Assembly (NCBI RefSeq): GCF_001048695.1
Contig: NZ_CVRB01000002.1
Coordinates: forward strand, 248,001 to 312,000
Reading direction: 5' to 3'
Length of the DNA: 64,000 nucleotides
From: Neobacillus massiliamazoniensis
Lineage (GTDB): Bacteria > Bacillota > Bacilli > Bacillales > Cytobacillaceae
The notes under the pieces were generated by a model that saw only the letters and a program-made list of their open reading frames with translations, was not told the origin of the DNA and did not search any database. Both the position numbers and the translations under genes were made by a program. Of the stretch, positions 48,323 to 57,085 are shown in pieces (position 1 is the stretch's first letter; every line of letters begins with the position of its first letter).

Positions 48323-48907
48323 ATGGAACCATTACGTATTCATAAAGGGTTTGTCTGCCCACTAAATAGAACGAATATCGACACAGACCAGATTATTCCG
48401 AAACAATTTTTGAAACGCATTGAGCGCACTGGTTTTGGCCAATTTCTTTTTTACCATTGGCGTTTTGACGACGACGGCAATCCACGTCCGGATTTTCCAT
48501 TAAATGACCCAAAATATAAGGGTGCCTCCATTTTAGTGGCAGGTGAAAACTTTGGCTGCGGTTCATCTCGTGAACACGCTCCTTGGGCTGTTCAAGACTA
48601 TGGCTTTAAAATCGTGATTGCCCCTAGTTTCGCTGATATTTTTAAAAATAATTGTGTAAAAAATGGCATTCTCCCTATTCAGATTTCTGATGAGCAAGTC
48701 CAAACCATTATGAAAAAAGCAGAGTCTAAAGACTATCAATTAACAGTGGACCTTGAAGAACAACTCGTTTATGATCACGAAGGCTTCGAGGTCGAATTTC
48801 AAATCGCACCTTATCCTAAACAGATGCTTCTCAATGGCTGGGATGAAATTGGAGTTACCTTAACTTACGAGGATAAAATTAAAGTGTATGAACTTGAACA
48901 CAGTTAA
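48323..48907 (+). CDS. leuD: 3-Isopropylmalate dehydratase, small subunit
   Basis: 194 residues. Signatures: IDTDQIIPKQFLKRIERTGF (about 19-38) and GENFGCGSSREHAPWAVQDY (about 73-92). It completes the isomerase with LeuC, whose stop codon is three bases upstream. It is the last gene of the ilv-leu operon, followed by a terminator. Confidence 0.97.
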   Translation: MEPLRIHKGFVCPLNRTNIDTDQIIPKQFLKRIERTGFGQFLFYHWRFDDDGNPRPDFPLNDPKYKGASILVAGENFGCGSSREHAPWAVQDYGFKIVIAPSFADIFKNNCVKNGILPIQISDEQVQTIMKKAESKDYQLTVDLEEQLVYDHEGFEVEFQIAPYPKQMLLNGWDEIGVTLTYEDKIKVYELEHS

Positions 48908-48944
48908 AAAAATGAGTCTGGATTTTTCCAGGCTCATTTCTTTG
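48906..48944 (+). terminator. Terminator of the ilv-leu operon
   Basis: AAATGAGTCTGG pairs with CCAGGCTCATTT around ATTTTT, right after the leuD stop. Confidence 0.85.
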
Positions 48945-48967
48945 ACGGCTAATGTCCAATGATAAAA

Positions 48968-49004
48968 ATTAAAAAACTGAGTGTCATCCACTCAGTTGTC
49001 TCTT
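48968..49004 (-). terminator. Terminator of the DUF3892 gene
   Basis: AACTGAGTG / CACTCAGTT hairpin with an A-rich left side (T-run on the minus strand), next to the minus-strand stop codon at 49006. Confidence 0.75.
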
Positions 49005-49005
49005 T

Positions 49006-49308
49006 CTAGAACTCAGGTAATTGATCCAGATTATTTTCTTTAATACCGTCTGGCTCGCTGCGAATGATATCTCTTCCATATTTATGAAAGACATCCACAT
49101 GAGCGAGTTTGCCGGCCTTTGCCTCATCTAATGCCGTTAAATAATCCAATTCACGTCCGCAACTGGTCCTAAAAGCAATAATATCACCGTCATCGTTTTT
49201 CTTAACGGCCACAATTTCCTCTTTTCCATCACTGTTTCCTGTACTGCCATCCACTTCAACTTGCTGCTTGTATTGATCATAAATTTTTTCAAAATCCTTC
49301 TGTTCCAT
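49006..49308 (-). CDS. DUF3892-family protein
   Basis: 100 residues from ATG 49308, seven bases after GGAGGT; an ATG 21 codons earlier has no site. The DUF3892 pattern is visible from residue 33: VAVKKNDDGDIIAFRTSCGR, ELDYLTALDEAKAGKLAHVD, and the ending IRSEPDGIKENNLDQLPEF. The function of the family is unknown. The gene stands alone and converges with leuD. Confidence 0.85.
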   Translation of the reverse strand: MEQKDFEKIYDQYKQQVEVDGSTGNSDGKEEIVAVKKNDDGDIIAFRTSCGRELDYLTALDEAKAGKLAHVDVFHKYGRDIIRSEPDGIKENNLDQLPEF

Positions 49309-49453
49309 CTCATTCACCTCCAACCATTTGTTAGTATTTTTCTTTTTTTTAAAATTAAGCTTAATTGTCAAAAACTTTTCAAATTAGCCCCTTGAAAATA
49401 GATTTCAGCCATATTTTTGAGTGTTATAATTTACCTGATTGGGGGGCAATCAA

Positions 49454-50200
49454 GTGGAACCGAATGAAAGTACAATCTGGTTTTATATTCGCGATCATCA
49501 ACAACAAGGACCTATAGGTTTATTTGAATTAAATAAATTGTTTGAACACAGAGTCCTAACAGGTGAAACTTATATTTGGATGAAAGATATGGATTGTTGG
49601 CAAACGGCTAAGACTCTAGACCTTTTTCCAGATTCAATCACTACGCCAAATGAAGAAGTTCCAAGAAATTCTACCAGCGAATGGGAGGAAAGGAAAAAGG
49701 AGATCTATCCAACCGGAAGACCAATTATTCGATATTTGGCAAGACTCTTTGATTTGTCTTTATTTTCATTAATCCTTATTACATTAGTTTCTATTTTTAA
49801 GTCACAATTTATTATGGAATCTTCAGCTATTTTTATCTTTATGTTAAGTCTGATCCTCTATATTTTAGTGGAATCAGCGATATTAACAATATTCGGAAAT
49901 ACTTTAGGGAAGTCATTGTTGAATACTCACCTTAAAACCGTAGACGGCGAACGAATTCATTTTCTTACCGCCCTCAAGCGAAGCATTTTTGTAAGTGCTG
50001 CGGGAATGGGATTCGGTATTCCGATTATTAATTTCATTTGCTTCTGTTTTTCCTATTTTAATTTAAAAAAGAATGGAAATACGACATGGGATAAACAAAT
50101 CGGGACGGTTGTGTTATATGGAGAGGTTGGTTTGGGGCGAATTCTGTTCGTAAGTCTTTTCCCAGTTTCCTTATTAATTGCAGGATTTATTATTCATTAA
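49454..50200 (+). CDS. GYF_2-RDD domain membrane protein
   Basis: 248 residues from GTG 49454, seven bases after GGGGGG. The N-terminal 60 residues are a GYF_2-type domain (WFYIRDHQQQGPIGLFELNK, TYIWMKDMDCWQTA). From residue 90 there is an RDD domain with the pattern PIIRYLARLFDLSLFS, GNTLGKSLLNTHLKT and several membrane helices. GYF_2 domains bind proline-rich peptides, and RDD proteins are poorly characterised, some acting in ion homeostasis. A strong terminator follows. Confidence 0.85.
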   Translation: MEPNESTIWFYIRDHQQQGPIGLFELNKLFEHRVLTGETYIWMKDMDCWQTAKTLDLFPDSITTPNEEVPRNSTSEWEERKKEIYPTGRPIIRYLARLFDLSLFSLILITLVSIFKSQFIMESSAIFIFMLSLILYILVESAILTIFGNTLGKSLLNTHLKTVDGERIHFLTALKRSIFVSAAGMGFGIPIINFICFCFSYFNLKKNGNTTWDKQIGTVVLYGEVGLGRILFVSLFPVSLLIAGFIIH

Positions 50201-50256
50201 AAAAGCGATTTGAATCTATCTGATCCTACCGCTCAGATAGATTCGAATCGCTTAAT
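50199..50256 (+). terminator. Terminator of the GYF-RDD gene
   Basis: A 20-bp stem, AAGCGATTTGAATCTATCTGA / TCAGATAGATTCGAATCGCTT with one mismatch, directly after the stop. The T-run is weak (TAATATTATTTT). Confidence 0.75.
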
Positions 50257-50331
50257 ATTATTTTATGGGAAAAGGCTGTAAGATTGTCCTGCTATTTTAA
50301 AATGCAACAGCGTCTCTGTAGATGTCAAAAA

Positions 50332-50922
50332 TTATTTTTGACGTTTTCCTTCATTTTCAATTGGAATTTGATCGATTAGTCTTTCGGCAACTCTTCTATA
50401 TAAATTACTCATATGAACAAGTGAGGAGATCATCAGAACCTGTTCAAGATACTCAGAATGCTCTTCTTTTATCTCCGAAATCTCTTCAGTTACCTCTCTT
50501 ACCCTTTCATCAATGTCAACTTTGAAGTCGTCGACATTTTTAAGAGTGAGATTTAAATAACTTGAGTAAAAAGAGTCTAAGTCGATATCTTCCTTGATTA
50601 TTCTTTTGTTAATCCCACTGAGCATTACATTAATATCATTGATGGATAGTGCTCCTTTTAACTGATAAATCATGCTGATTAAAATAAGATGCTCTTTTGA
50701 ATATTTTTTGTTTTTTATAGGAAAAATGAGCTTTCCTTTCGCATAGTTGTTAATCATTGTTTTCGTTAAGATTTTTTCATCTTCATTTCGCTTTGTTTCA
50801 GCAAGTTTATTTTCAAACAATTGAATGACCTGGTCCATATATAAATCGATTTTCGGTATTTCTTCTAGTGTTAAACTAGTATCCAAACTAATCTGTTTCA
50901 TAATTTGATTGATCGTTTTCAT
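50332..50922 (-). CDS. DUF1836-family protein
   Basis: 196 residues. Features of DUF1836: an N-terminal helical part with YMDQVIQLFENKLAET, a winged-HTH-like block LTKTMINNYAKGKLIFPIKN followed by KKYSKEHLILISMIYQLKG, and a long C-terminal helix region. The block resembles the DNA-binding part of MerR proteins, so it may regulate transcription. It is divergent from the hemolysin III gene and may control it, but this is inference. Confidence 0.8.
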   Translation of the reverse strand: MKTINQIMKQISLDTSLTLEEIPKIDLYMDQVIQLFENKLAETKRNEDEKILTKTMINNYAKGKLIFPIKNKKYSKEHLILISMIYQLKGALSINDINVMLSGINKRIIKEDIDLDSFYSSYLNLTLKNVDDFKVDIDERVREVTEEISEIKEEHSEYLEQVLMISSLVHMSNLYRRVAERLIDQIPIENEGKRQK

Positions 50923-51043
50923 CGAATAACCCCGTTTTTATTTTTATTATATCAAAAAGAAATAAGCATTGACTACCTTTCATTTTGTTAGTATCATTAT
51001 AAGTAGTTATCAATACTACATAAAGTGTAAGGAGGTCATAATA

Positions 51044-51691
51044 TTGAATAATTACATGCGTGAGCCTATTAATGGATTAACCCATTTGGTGGGAGCTTTT
51101 TTATCATTTATCGGTCTTCTTGCGATGGTCATCAAAGCTTCGATGACGACTCCATCAGCACTTACCATTACAGCGGTGATTATTTTTGGAGTGAGTATGA
51201 TCCTTTTATATTCTGCATCGGCAACCTATCACATGGTGATTGCTCGTGATAAGGTGATTGCATTTTTAAGGCGGCTCGACCACTCGATGATTTTTGTACT
51301 AATTGCCGGTACGTATACGCCTTTTTGCTTCATAAGTTTACACGGAAAAACTGGAGCAATTCTATTTTCGATTATCGCTTCTGTCGCCATTGCCGGAGTT
51401 GTTTTTAAAATGGTCTGGTTTAACTGCCCGCGCTGGATTTCTACGGCATTGTATATTGCTATGGGTTGGATGATTGTTTTCGTTTTCTCACCGCTTATGA
51501 GCAGTTTAAATTCTTGGGGATTGTTTTTGTTGATTCTTGGCGGGATTTTCTATACCGTTGGCGGGGTCATTTATGGGGCGAAACCCAAGTTTTTAAAATT
51601 TAATCATTGGGGCTTTCATGAAATTTTTCATATTTTCATCTTGCTTGGCAGCTTGGCACATTTCCTAAGTGTATTTCTTTACGTAATATGA
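51044..51691 (+). CDS. Hemolysin III / PAQR-family membrane protein
   Basis: 215 residues from TTG 51044, eight bases after AAGGAGG. Seven membrane helices with the PAQR metal-site pattern: the start MREPINGLTHLVGAFLS, SATYHMVIARDKVIAFLRRL, DHSMIFVLIAGTYTPF, and the closing FHEIFHIFILLGSLAHF, which supplies the HxxxH-type histidines. Despite the name, most homologues are zinc-dependent membrane hydrolase-like proteins rather than toxins. Confidence 0.92.
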   Translation: MNNYMREPINGLTHLVGAFLSFIGLLAMVIKASMTTPSALTITAVIIFGVSMILLYSASATYHMVIARDKVIAFLRRLDHSMIFVLIAGTYTPFCFISLHGKTGAILFSIIASVAIAGVVFKMVWFNCPRWISTALYIAMGWMIVFVFSPLMSSLNSWGLFLLILGGIFYTVGGVIYGAKPKFLKFNHWGFHEIFHIFILLGSLAHFLSVFLYVI

Positions 51692-51698
51692 GGAGATT

Positions 51699-51728
51699 AA
51701 ACGCCTGTTGAAAAGGCGTTTTTTATTT
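51699..51728 (+). terminator. Terminator of the hemolysin III gene
   Basis: AAACGCCT-GTTGAAA-AGGCGTT followed by T6, ten bases past the stop. Confidence 0.9.
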
Positions 51729-51793
51729 TACTAAACATTTATTAATTGACTAAGACTATCATGTATAAGCTAAAAATAATTGAGGTGTCTAAC

Positions 51794-52615
51794 TTGTTCC
51801 GTTTACTGTTTCAATTTATTGGTATTGGACTTTGTTCCATCCTTTTCGGTTTTGCCTTTAATGACTTTCTCATCCCACATAAATTAACTTCAGGCGGTGT
51901 TACCGGTATTGCTTTTTTCATCCACCATTTTTTAAATGTAAATACCGGTTGGATTGTTTTAATCATGAATATTCCTTTATTCATTTTAGGTTTAAAATAT
52001 TTAGGAAAAAGATTTATTTCGTTAACGATATTCTCAGTTATCGTTTTATCTTTTAGTATGAAATTTATTCCAATCCATGCCATTAGTAATGATATTCTTC
52101 TCTCATCGATTATTGGCGGGGCACTTTACGGGATAGGAGTCGGTCTTATCATTCGAATGGGCGGCTCGACTGGTGGAACTGATATTGTAAGTCTCATTCT
52201 TTCTTCAAAAAAGAACCTACAAGTTGGCTTTTTGAATATTTGTATGAATCTTTTAGTTGTCGGCTTTTCAGGGCTGATTTTTGGATGGAATATCACCTTG
52301 TATACGATTATCGCTATTTATGTGGCTGGTCGAGCCGTTGATATGGTTTACACCACACAGACTAAATTGACGTTAACGATTGTAACAGATAAATATCAAG
52401 AACTTAGTGATGCCTTAATCCATTTACATGCTAGAGGAATCACCATAACAGATGCAGAAGGGGCATATACCCATAAGCCGAAAAAAGTTCTAACTACTGT
52501 CATTACAAAATTCGAACTAAACGAAACAAAACATACGATTAAAACGATTGACCCCCAAGCATTTGTCAACATTATGCAAACGTTAGAAGTGATGGGACGG
52601 TTTAGGAAGAACTAA
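51794..52615 (+). CDS. YitT-family (DUF2179) membrane protein
   Basis: 273 residues from TTG 51794, six bases after GAGGTG. Five or six helices with the YitT motifs LIPHKLTSGGVTGIAFF, NIPLFILGLKYLGKRF, and IIRMGGSTGGTDIVSLIL. The soluble C-terminal DUF2179 domain is VTDKYQELSDALIHLHARGI through TIDPQAFVNIMQT. The transported or sensed molecule is unknown. Confidence 0.92.
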   Translation: MFRLLFQFIGIGLCSILFGFAFNDFLIPHKLTSGGVTGIAFFIHHFLNVNTGWIVLIMNIPLFILGLKYLGKRFISLTIFSVIVLSFSMKFIPIHAISNDILLSSIIGGALYGIGVGLIIRMGGSTGGTDIVSLILSSKKNLQVGFLNICMNLLVVGFSGLIFGWNITLYTIIAIYVAGRAVDMVYTTQTKLTLTIVTDKYQELSDALIHLHARGITITDAEGAYTHKPKKVLTTVITKFELNETKHTIKTIDPQAFVNIMQTLEVMGRFRKN

Positions 52616-52658
52616 GTACAGTGATACGAAGGTTTTTACGAATTACTTAATTCTACAA

Positions 52659-52690
52659 CAAAGAGGGTGTCCTAGGACATCCTCTTCATT
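52659..52690 (+). terminator. Terminator of the YitT-family gene
   Basis: AGAGGGTGTCC-TA-GGACATCCTCT followed by TCATTTT. Confidence 0.8.
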
Positions 52691-52700
52691 TTATCCACAG

Positions 52701-52715
52701 GGGTGTCAGGCACCC
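52701..52715. repeat. Short dispersed palindrome GGGTGTCAGGCACCC, copy 3
   Basis: Extended version of the 13-base sequence at 11388 and 14924, again beside a terminator and a few bases from a gene's stop codon (52723). Confidence 0.75.
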
Positions 52716-52722
52716 AAATGGA

Positions 52723-52956
52723 TTAGTCTTCATCTTTAATATCCACATCTTCTGGAACTGGCTCATTCGCCAATTCCTCCACCAACTTTCTATATTTCTC
52801 AAGCTGTTCAAAATGTGTCTTGAACTGATCCTTGTAGATTAAAACTTCACCGTCACCGTCACGCAAAACTCGTATTTTTCCTTGTAAAATTAGACTCTCT
52901 ACATATGGGACAGACACTGATAAATAATCAGCCGTTTCCTCTACTGTTAAATACAT
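52723..52956 (-). CDS. Excisionase-like helix-turn-helix protein (77 aa)
   Basis: The first 50 residues follow the HTH_17/excisionase pattern: YLTVEETADYLSVSVPYVES, LILQGKIRVLRDGDGEVLIY. The tail is helical and acidic (PEDVDIKDED). AGGAG precedes the ATG by about ten bases. Such proteins bind DNA; no integrase or mobile-element genes are nearby, so it is probably a housekeeping regulator rather than a true excisionase. Confidence 0.85.
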   Translation of the reverse strand: MYLTVEETADYLSVSVPYVESLILQGKIRVLRDGDGEVLIYKDQFKTHFEQLEKYRKLVEELANEPVPEDVDIKDED

Positions 52957-53268
52957 TTATTTCGTCACTCCTACTAGTATTTTTATAGTGCTAATTATAG
53001 CTTATTTTAGCAGGAGTTACTTATTTCTTCTTTTTGATACGGTGACCCCCAATAGGAGAGTATTTCTTAATTTTATAAACTTTATTGCAAGTACCATTTG
53101 ATAAGAAATATTAGATTTACATACAAAAGTCGATTTCTCAAGAAGGTTTATATACATCTACAGATGGATTGTAATTAAATCAAAATCAACCTAAAAATGG
53201 ATTTATTTTATTAATTTTTAATTTAAACTTTTCATTGAAAATTATAAAATTTAAAGTGAGGGAAAATC
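52957..53268. other. A/T-rich gap with no recognised feature
   Basis: 312 bases between divergent genes. No open frame with a ribosome binding site, no clear hairpin and no repeat was seen; promoters for both flanking genes must lie here. Confidence 0.6.
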
Positions 53269-53712
53269 ATGATTGACTATCTAATTATCATTATCATCAT
53301 TAGTCTCCTAATGCTAAGAGAGAAACAAATAAGACCATCTAGAATGTGGATTACACCCGTTTTGTTAATTTTGTTAACCGTTTCAAATATCTTACATTCA
53401 GTTAATTTAACACTATTAAGTTTTATTATGTATTTCATTTGTTTAACGATTGGTTTGGGTTTAGGAGTGTGGCGAGGAAAACTTGAAAAAATTCGTGTTA
53501 ACTCTGGTACAGGAATGGTGACCTCACAAAGCTCTATCGTTGGAATTATCCTTTTTATGGGGATTATACTTTTGCGTTTGATTGGAGGTTATTGGGGGAA
53601 AGAGTATGGTGTGATAGCATTAACTAATGCTCTTATTTTTATACCACTTGGTAGTATATGTGCACGTCGTTATATTATCTATTTGAGATACAAACAACTT
53701 AAGGGTGAGTGA
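53269..53712 (+). CDS. CcdC-like membrane protein (DUF1453)
   Basis: 147 residues, four membrane helices. The motif LREKQIRPSRMWITPVLLI near residues 17-35 and the GLGLGVWRGKLEKIRVNSGT block are typical of DUF1453/CcdC-type proteins. It is followed by, and overlaps by four bases, a histidine kinase, suggesting it belongs to the sensory unit, perhaps as a membrane partner of the sensor. ATG has GTGAGGG upstream. Confidence 0.75.
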   Translation: MIDYLIIIIIISLLMLREKQIRPSRMWITPVLLILLTVSNILHSVNLTLLSFIMYFICLTIGLGLGVWRGKLEKIRVNSGTGMVTSQSSIVGIILFMGIILLRLIGGYWGKEYGVIALTNALIFIPLGSICARRYIIYLRYKQLKGE

Positions 53713-54956
53713 AAAAAATAAAAATTAAACCTTTTTTTAAACAAATTATACAAAGAGCACCTAATCGAACATGGACTATTATTTTAAGTTTCATATTATT
53801 AAGCTTGTTAATAAAAAATATAAACGTCAATACCTTCCCCAAGGCAACACCTGTCATCCTTATCTTCACTATATATTTAGCAGTTTTTTGGTTACCTAAT
53901 CATATATGGGACAATACAAAACGTATATTTGCTGTAGTAGGAATTTGGGCGTTAACAGCATTTTTCTGGATAGCATTTGGAGAGAGTCAGACATCAATTG
54001 TCCTAATGTCCTTTCTTATTGGATTTATTGCCTTTCGACTACCTCATAAAATATCCTTGATTTTAGCTGCTTCGGTAATTGCTGTGAACATGGTAATCTT
54101 TCTTATAATTGAACATAAGACTTTTAATGAAGTATATACCTATTCAATGGTTTATTTAGTGTTGTATGTACTTTTTTGGAGTACTCGAATAAAACGTGAA
54201 GCGAATGAAATGAGTGCTCGTCACTTAAAAGAATTAGAAGAAATTCATGTTAAATTAAAATCCACACATATTGAACTTCAACAAGCGCATAAAGAATTAG
54301 AAGAATCTACAGTTCAATCGTTACGATATGCAGTATTAGAAGAGCGAACTAGGATTGCAAGAGATATTCATGATAGTATTGGACACGGACTAACCTCCAT
54401 CATTGTTCAATTACAAGCGTTACCTTATATGGTAAAAGCGGAATCTTCAAAAATGGATAATACTTTACAAACGGTATTGGATACAGCTCGTGATTGTTTG
54501 AAGGAAATTCGTTCTGTTGTACATCAAATGGTGATAGATGATGAAGGAATTGGTTTGATTGCTTTACAAAGTCTTATAAAACGAGTTCAGGAGCAAAGTG
54601 GACTAAAAGTCAAGCTTACTATTACTGAACAAACTCCCCAGTGGAAAACTGACATTTTTGAACTATTGTATCGAATTCTTCAAGAGGCATTGACTAATGT
54701 AATTCGGCATGCTGAAGCATCAGACGTTGAAGTTACTATTTCTGAGGAAACAGGGAATTTAATAATGACTATAATGGATAATGGTATAGTTACAGAAGAT
54801 ACCCAACTCTTACCTGGATTTGGTTTGTCAGGAATACAGGCACGGTGTCAAAGAGTGGGAGGTTCTTGTATAATGCAATCTCGTAAACCTCATGGATTAG
54901 CTTTAATTGTAAGGATACCACTTCATAGCATGCAATCGAAAGGTGAATCATTATGA
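53709..54956 (+). CDS. Sensor histidine kinase (NarX/DesK type, HisKA_3)
   Basis: 415 residues from GTG 53709, overlapping the preceding gene. Five or six membrane helices fill residues 20-158, followed by a coiled coil (HLKELEEIHVKLKSTHIELQ). The HisKA_3 phosphorylation site is RTRIARDIHDSIGHGL with the histidine at 221. The ATPase domain has EALTNVIRHAEASDVEV (N box) and GFGLSGIQARCQRVGG (G box). There is no extracellular sensing domain, so the signal is probably in the membrane, as for DesK or intramembrane-sensing kinases. Confidence 0.93.
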   Translation: MKKIKIKPFFKQIIQRAPNRTWTIILSFILLSLLIKNINVNTFPKATPVILIFTIYLAVFWLPNHIWDNTKRIFAVVGIWALTAFFWIAFGESQTSIVLMSFLIGFIAFRLPHKISLILAASVIAVNMVIFLIIEHKTFNEVYTYSMVYLVLYVLFWSTRIKREANEMSARHLKELEEIHVKLKSTHIELQQAHKELEESTVQSLRYAVLEERTRIARDIHDSIGHGLTSIIVQLQALPYMVKAESSKMDNTLQTVLDTARDCLKEIRSVVHQMVIDDEGIGLIALQSLIKRVQEQSGLKVKLTITEQTPQWKTDIFELLYRILQEALTNVIRHAEASDVEVTISEETGNLIMTIMDNGIVTEDTQLLPGFGLSGIQARCQRVGGSCIMQSRKPHGLALIVRIPLHSMQSKGESL

Positions 54957-55624
54957 AGAAAAATCTTATTCGAGTAGCAATTGCGGATGATCAACGGTTA
55001 ATACGGCATGGATTAAGTTACATTATTAATGCTCAAGAGGATATGGAGATCGTAGGTGAGGCTGCAAATGGGCATGAGGCTGTTAATCTGATCAAGCGAA
55101 CTGTTCCCGACGTTGTACTTATGGATGTTCAAATGCCAGAATGCAGTGGAATTGATGCAACACGTGAAATTTTGTCTATATATCCAAACATAAAAGTGGT
55201 CATACTTACAACCTTCGAGTTAGAAGAATATGTATATGATGGTATTCGTTCAGGAGCAGTTGGGTATTTACTCAAAGACGCAACACCAGATGAACTTATT
55301 GATGCCATTAGAGCTGCATATCGTGGAGAAGCCATTTTTCGTACGGCTATAGCTGCTAAAGTTATTGAAAAGGCTTTTAAACCAAAGGATCCAGCTTTCA
55401 ATATTAAAATACCAAAAATACAGATGCTTGAAATGTTCACTGAGAGAGAGCTTGAAGTTCTCCAACAAATGGCTTATGGATGGCGAAACGAAGAAGTTGC
55501 CAATATACTGCATATTAGTGAAAGTACAGTTAAAACGCATGTTCATCGTATCTTACAGAAAATTGGTGCCGAGGATCGAACACAAGCTGTTGTATATGCA
55601 ATTCGGAATGGGATTGTTTCGTAG
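54953..55624 (+). CDS. LuxR/NarL-type response regulator
   Basis: 223 residues. Receiver domain: VAIADDQRLIRHGL, phospho-acceptor aspartate 58 in VVLMDVQMPECSGI, and YLLKDATPDEL. The C-terminal LuxR HTH is LTERELEVLQQMAYGWRNEE, ISESTVKTHVHRILQKIGA. It overlaps the kinase by four bases and is its partner. Targets are unknown, since no ABC exporter or desaturase gene is adjacent. Confidence 0.95.
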   Translation: MKKNLIRVAIADDQRLIRHGLSYIINAQEDMEIVGEAANGHEAVNLIKRTVPDVVLMDVQMPECSGIDATREILSIYPNIKVVILTTFELEEYVYDGIRSGAVGYLLKDATPDELIDAIRAAYRGEAIFRTAIAAKVIEKAFKPKDPAFNIKIPKIQMLEMFTERELEVLQQMAYGWRNEEVANILHISESTVKTHVHRILQKIGAEDRTQAVVYAIRNGIVS

Positions 55625-55697
55625 TCAACTAGAATAGAAAGATGAAGGGGTAGCTCCAACATTTTGACGTAAAACCAACGCTAATACATTTTATCGA

Positions 55698-55742
55698 AAA
55701 GAAAAGACGATTTGCCCTACTCTAAGGGGGAAAATCGTCTTT
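55698..55742 (+). terminator. Terminator of the two-component operon
   Basis: AAAAGACGATTT pairs with AAATCGTCTTTTT around a 20-base loop with CCCT/AGGGGG pairing. Confidence 0.88.
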
Positions 55743-55797
55743 TTAGAAGACTCTCTTTGTAAAATCCGTTATCTGCACCATAATGCTATGAATTTTT

Positions 55798-55997
55798 AAT
55801 TACTAGGCTGTGTTAAACTTGGCTGTTGATTTGCGCTCCAGGCGCTTCGCTTTCCGCGGGCGTTCCGGGGAGCCTCCTCGTCGCTTAAGCGACTGCGGGG
55901 TCTCCCCTGCCCCGTACTCCCGCAGGAGTCTCGCGCCTTCCGCTCCAATCAACATAGTTTCAAAATCAACAATGCCCTTTAACACAGCCAATTACTA
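55798..55997. mobile_element. MITE-like element, copy 3 (short form) with 8-bp target duplication
   Basis: The element is 55806-55989, 184 bp, with perfect 12-bp inverted ends GGCTGTGTTAAA / TTTAACACAGCC. Identical AATTACTA octamers flank it (55798-55805 and 55990-55997). It lacks the roughly 60-base internal block of copies 1 and 4. No coding capacity. Confidence 0.92.
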
Positions 55998-56090
55998 AAA
56001 CAGAATAGGTTTTTTAAAACTAAATGTGTGACATAGCTTCTTTAATATAATTACTATTCCTCCCCATCTGAAGGCCCATTTCCCGAACCT

Positions 56091-57026
56091 TTATCGTCCA
56101 ATCCCTGGCCTATGTTCAAGGAAGTTTTGGTAGGCAAATCCCCTAACCTCATCTTCAGAAAAATGCTTAAGCAAATCATTTATGAGATTTTGGCTTTTCG
56201 AGGAGTCTTCCAAATTAGTTATAAAAGATGAAATACCGTCAAAATCTGAACCAAAGCCTATCTGCTTTACACCGCCCAATGAACAGAAATGATCAATATG
56301 TTTCACTAAATCTGAAATGGTCGCTTTTCCTTCTTCTTTTACAAATGGAGGACAATAAACGACATGAATCAGCCCGCCTTTTTCAAACATCGCCGTCGCT
56401 TGTTCATCGGTTAAATTACGGCGATGATTGCAAAAAGCCTTCGCATTGGAATGGCTCGCTATCGGATATCGTGCAATGTCCATAACATCCCAAAATGCTC
56501 GTTCGCATAAATGTGACACGTCGGTCAGCACTCGATTTTCATTATTTAATTGAACGATTTCTTTCCCGAGAAGCGTAAGCCCCCCACCACGCGGCTCCCC
56601 CGCTCCATCAGCTGCAAGATTGGCATTGTTCCAGGTTAGCCCTACTGATCGCACACCAAGCTGATAAAGAATTCTTAGTTTTGCTAAATCATTGCCGATC
56701 GCATCGACTCCTTCAAGGGTTAACATTGCTCCGATTTGTCCCAGCTTTAACTGGTCAAAATCCGACCATTCCTTTATATGAATCATGTCAGGATTTTTTC
56801 CAAGCACTTCTTTGTAAAAATAATCAATTTGTTCAAGTGCCACCTGAAATTTTTGGTCAGAAGGAATGTCCGGCTCAATAAAGATCGCAAAGCTCTGAAC
56901 CTTAACTTGCCCTTGCTGCAAGCGGGTTTTATTGCATTCAAGCTCTGGCGCATCGGCAAACCTTAGCTTCCCTTTTCCTTCCCAAAGTTTAAGCAATGCA
57001 TCACAATGAAGGTCAATGATATTCAT
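56091..57026 (-). CDS. Membrane dipeptidase (renal dipeptidase family, M19)
   Basis: 311 residues, normal for bacterial members. Zinc-site motifs: IIDLHCDALLKLWEG at the N-terminus, LTLEGVDAIG (bridging glutamate), LTDVSHLCERAFWDVM, ASHSNAKAFCNHRRNLTDEQ, and IGFGSDFDG near 245. The enzyme hydrolyses dipeptides, and some family members D-amino-acid dipeptides. It lies between two MITE-like copies and about 60 bases downstream of the SRPBCC gene. Confidence 0.93.
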   Translation of the reverse strand: MNIIDLHCDALLKLWEGKGKLRFADAPELECNKTRLQQGQVKVQSFAIFIEPDIPSDQKFQVALEQIDYFYKEVLGKNPDMIHIKEWSDFDQLKLGQIGAMLTLEGVDAIGNDLAKLRILYQLGVRSVGLTWNNANLAADGAGEPRGGGLTLLGKEIVQLNNENRVLTDVSHLCERAFWDVMDIARYPIASHSNAKAFCNHRRNLTDEQATAMFEKGGLIHVVYCPPFVKEEGKATISDLVKHIDHFCSLGGVKQIGFGSDFDGISSFITNLEDSSKSQNLINDLLKHFSEDEVRGFAYQNFLEHRPGIGR

Positions 57027-57085
57027 TTATTAAATACTCCTTTTTATAAAAAGAGCCAGGACATCCCCAGCTCTGTAAGATTATA

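Noticed and set aside
52723-52956. Phage or integrative element marked by an excisionase-like gene
   Set aside because: No integrase, repressor, structural genes or attachment-site repeats are nearby.
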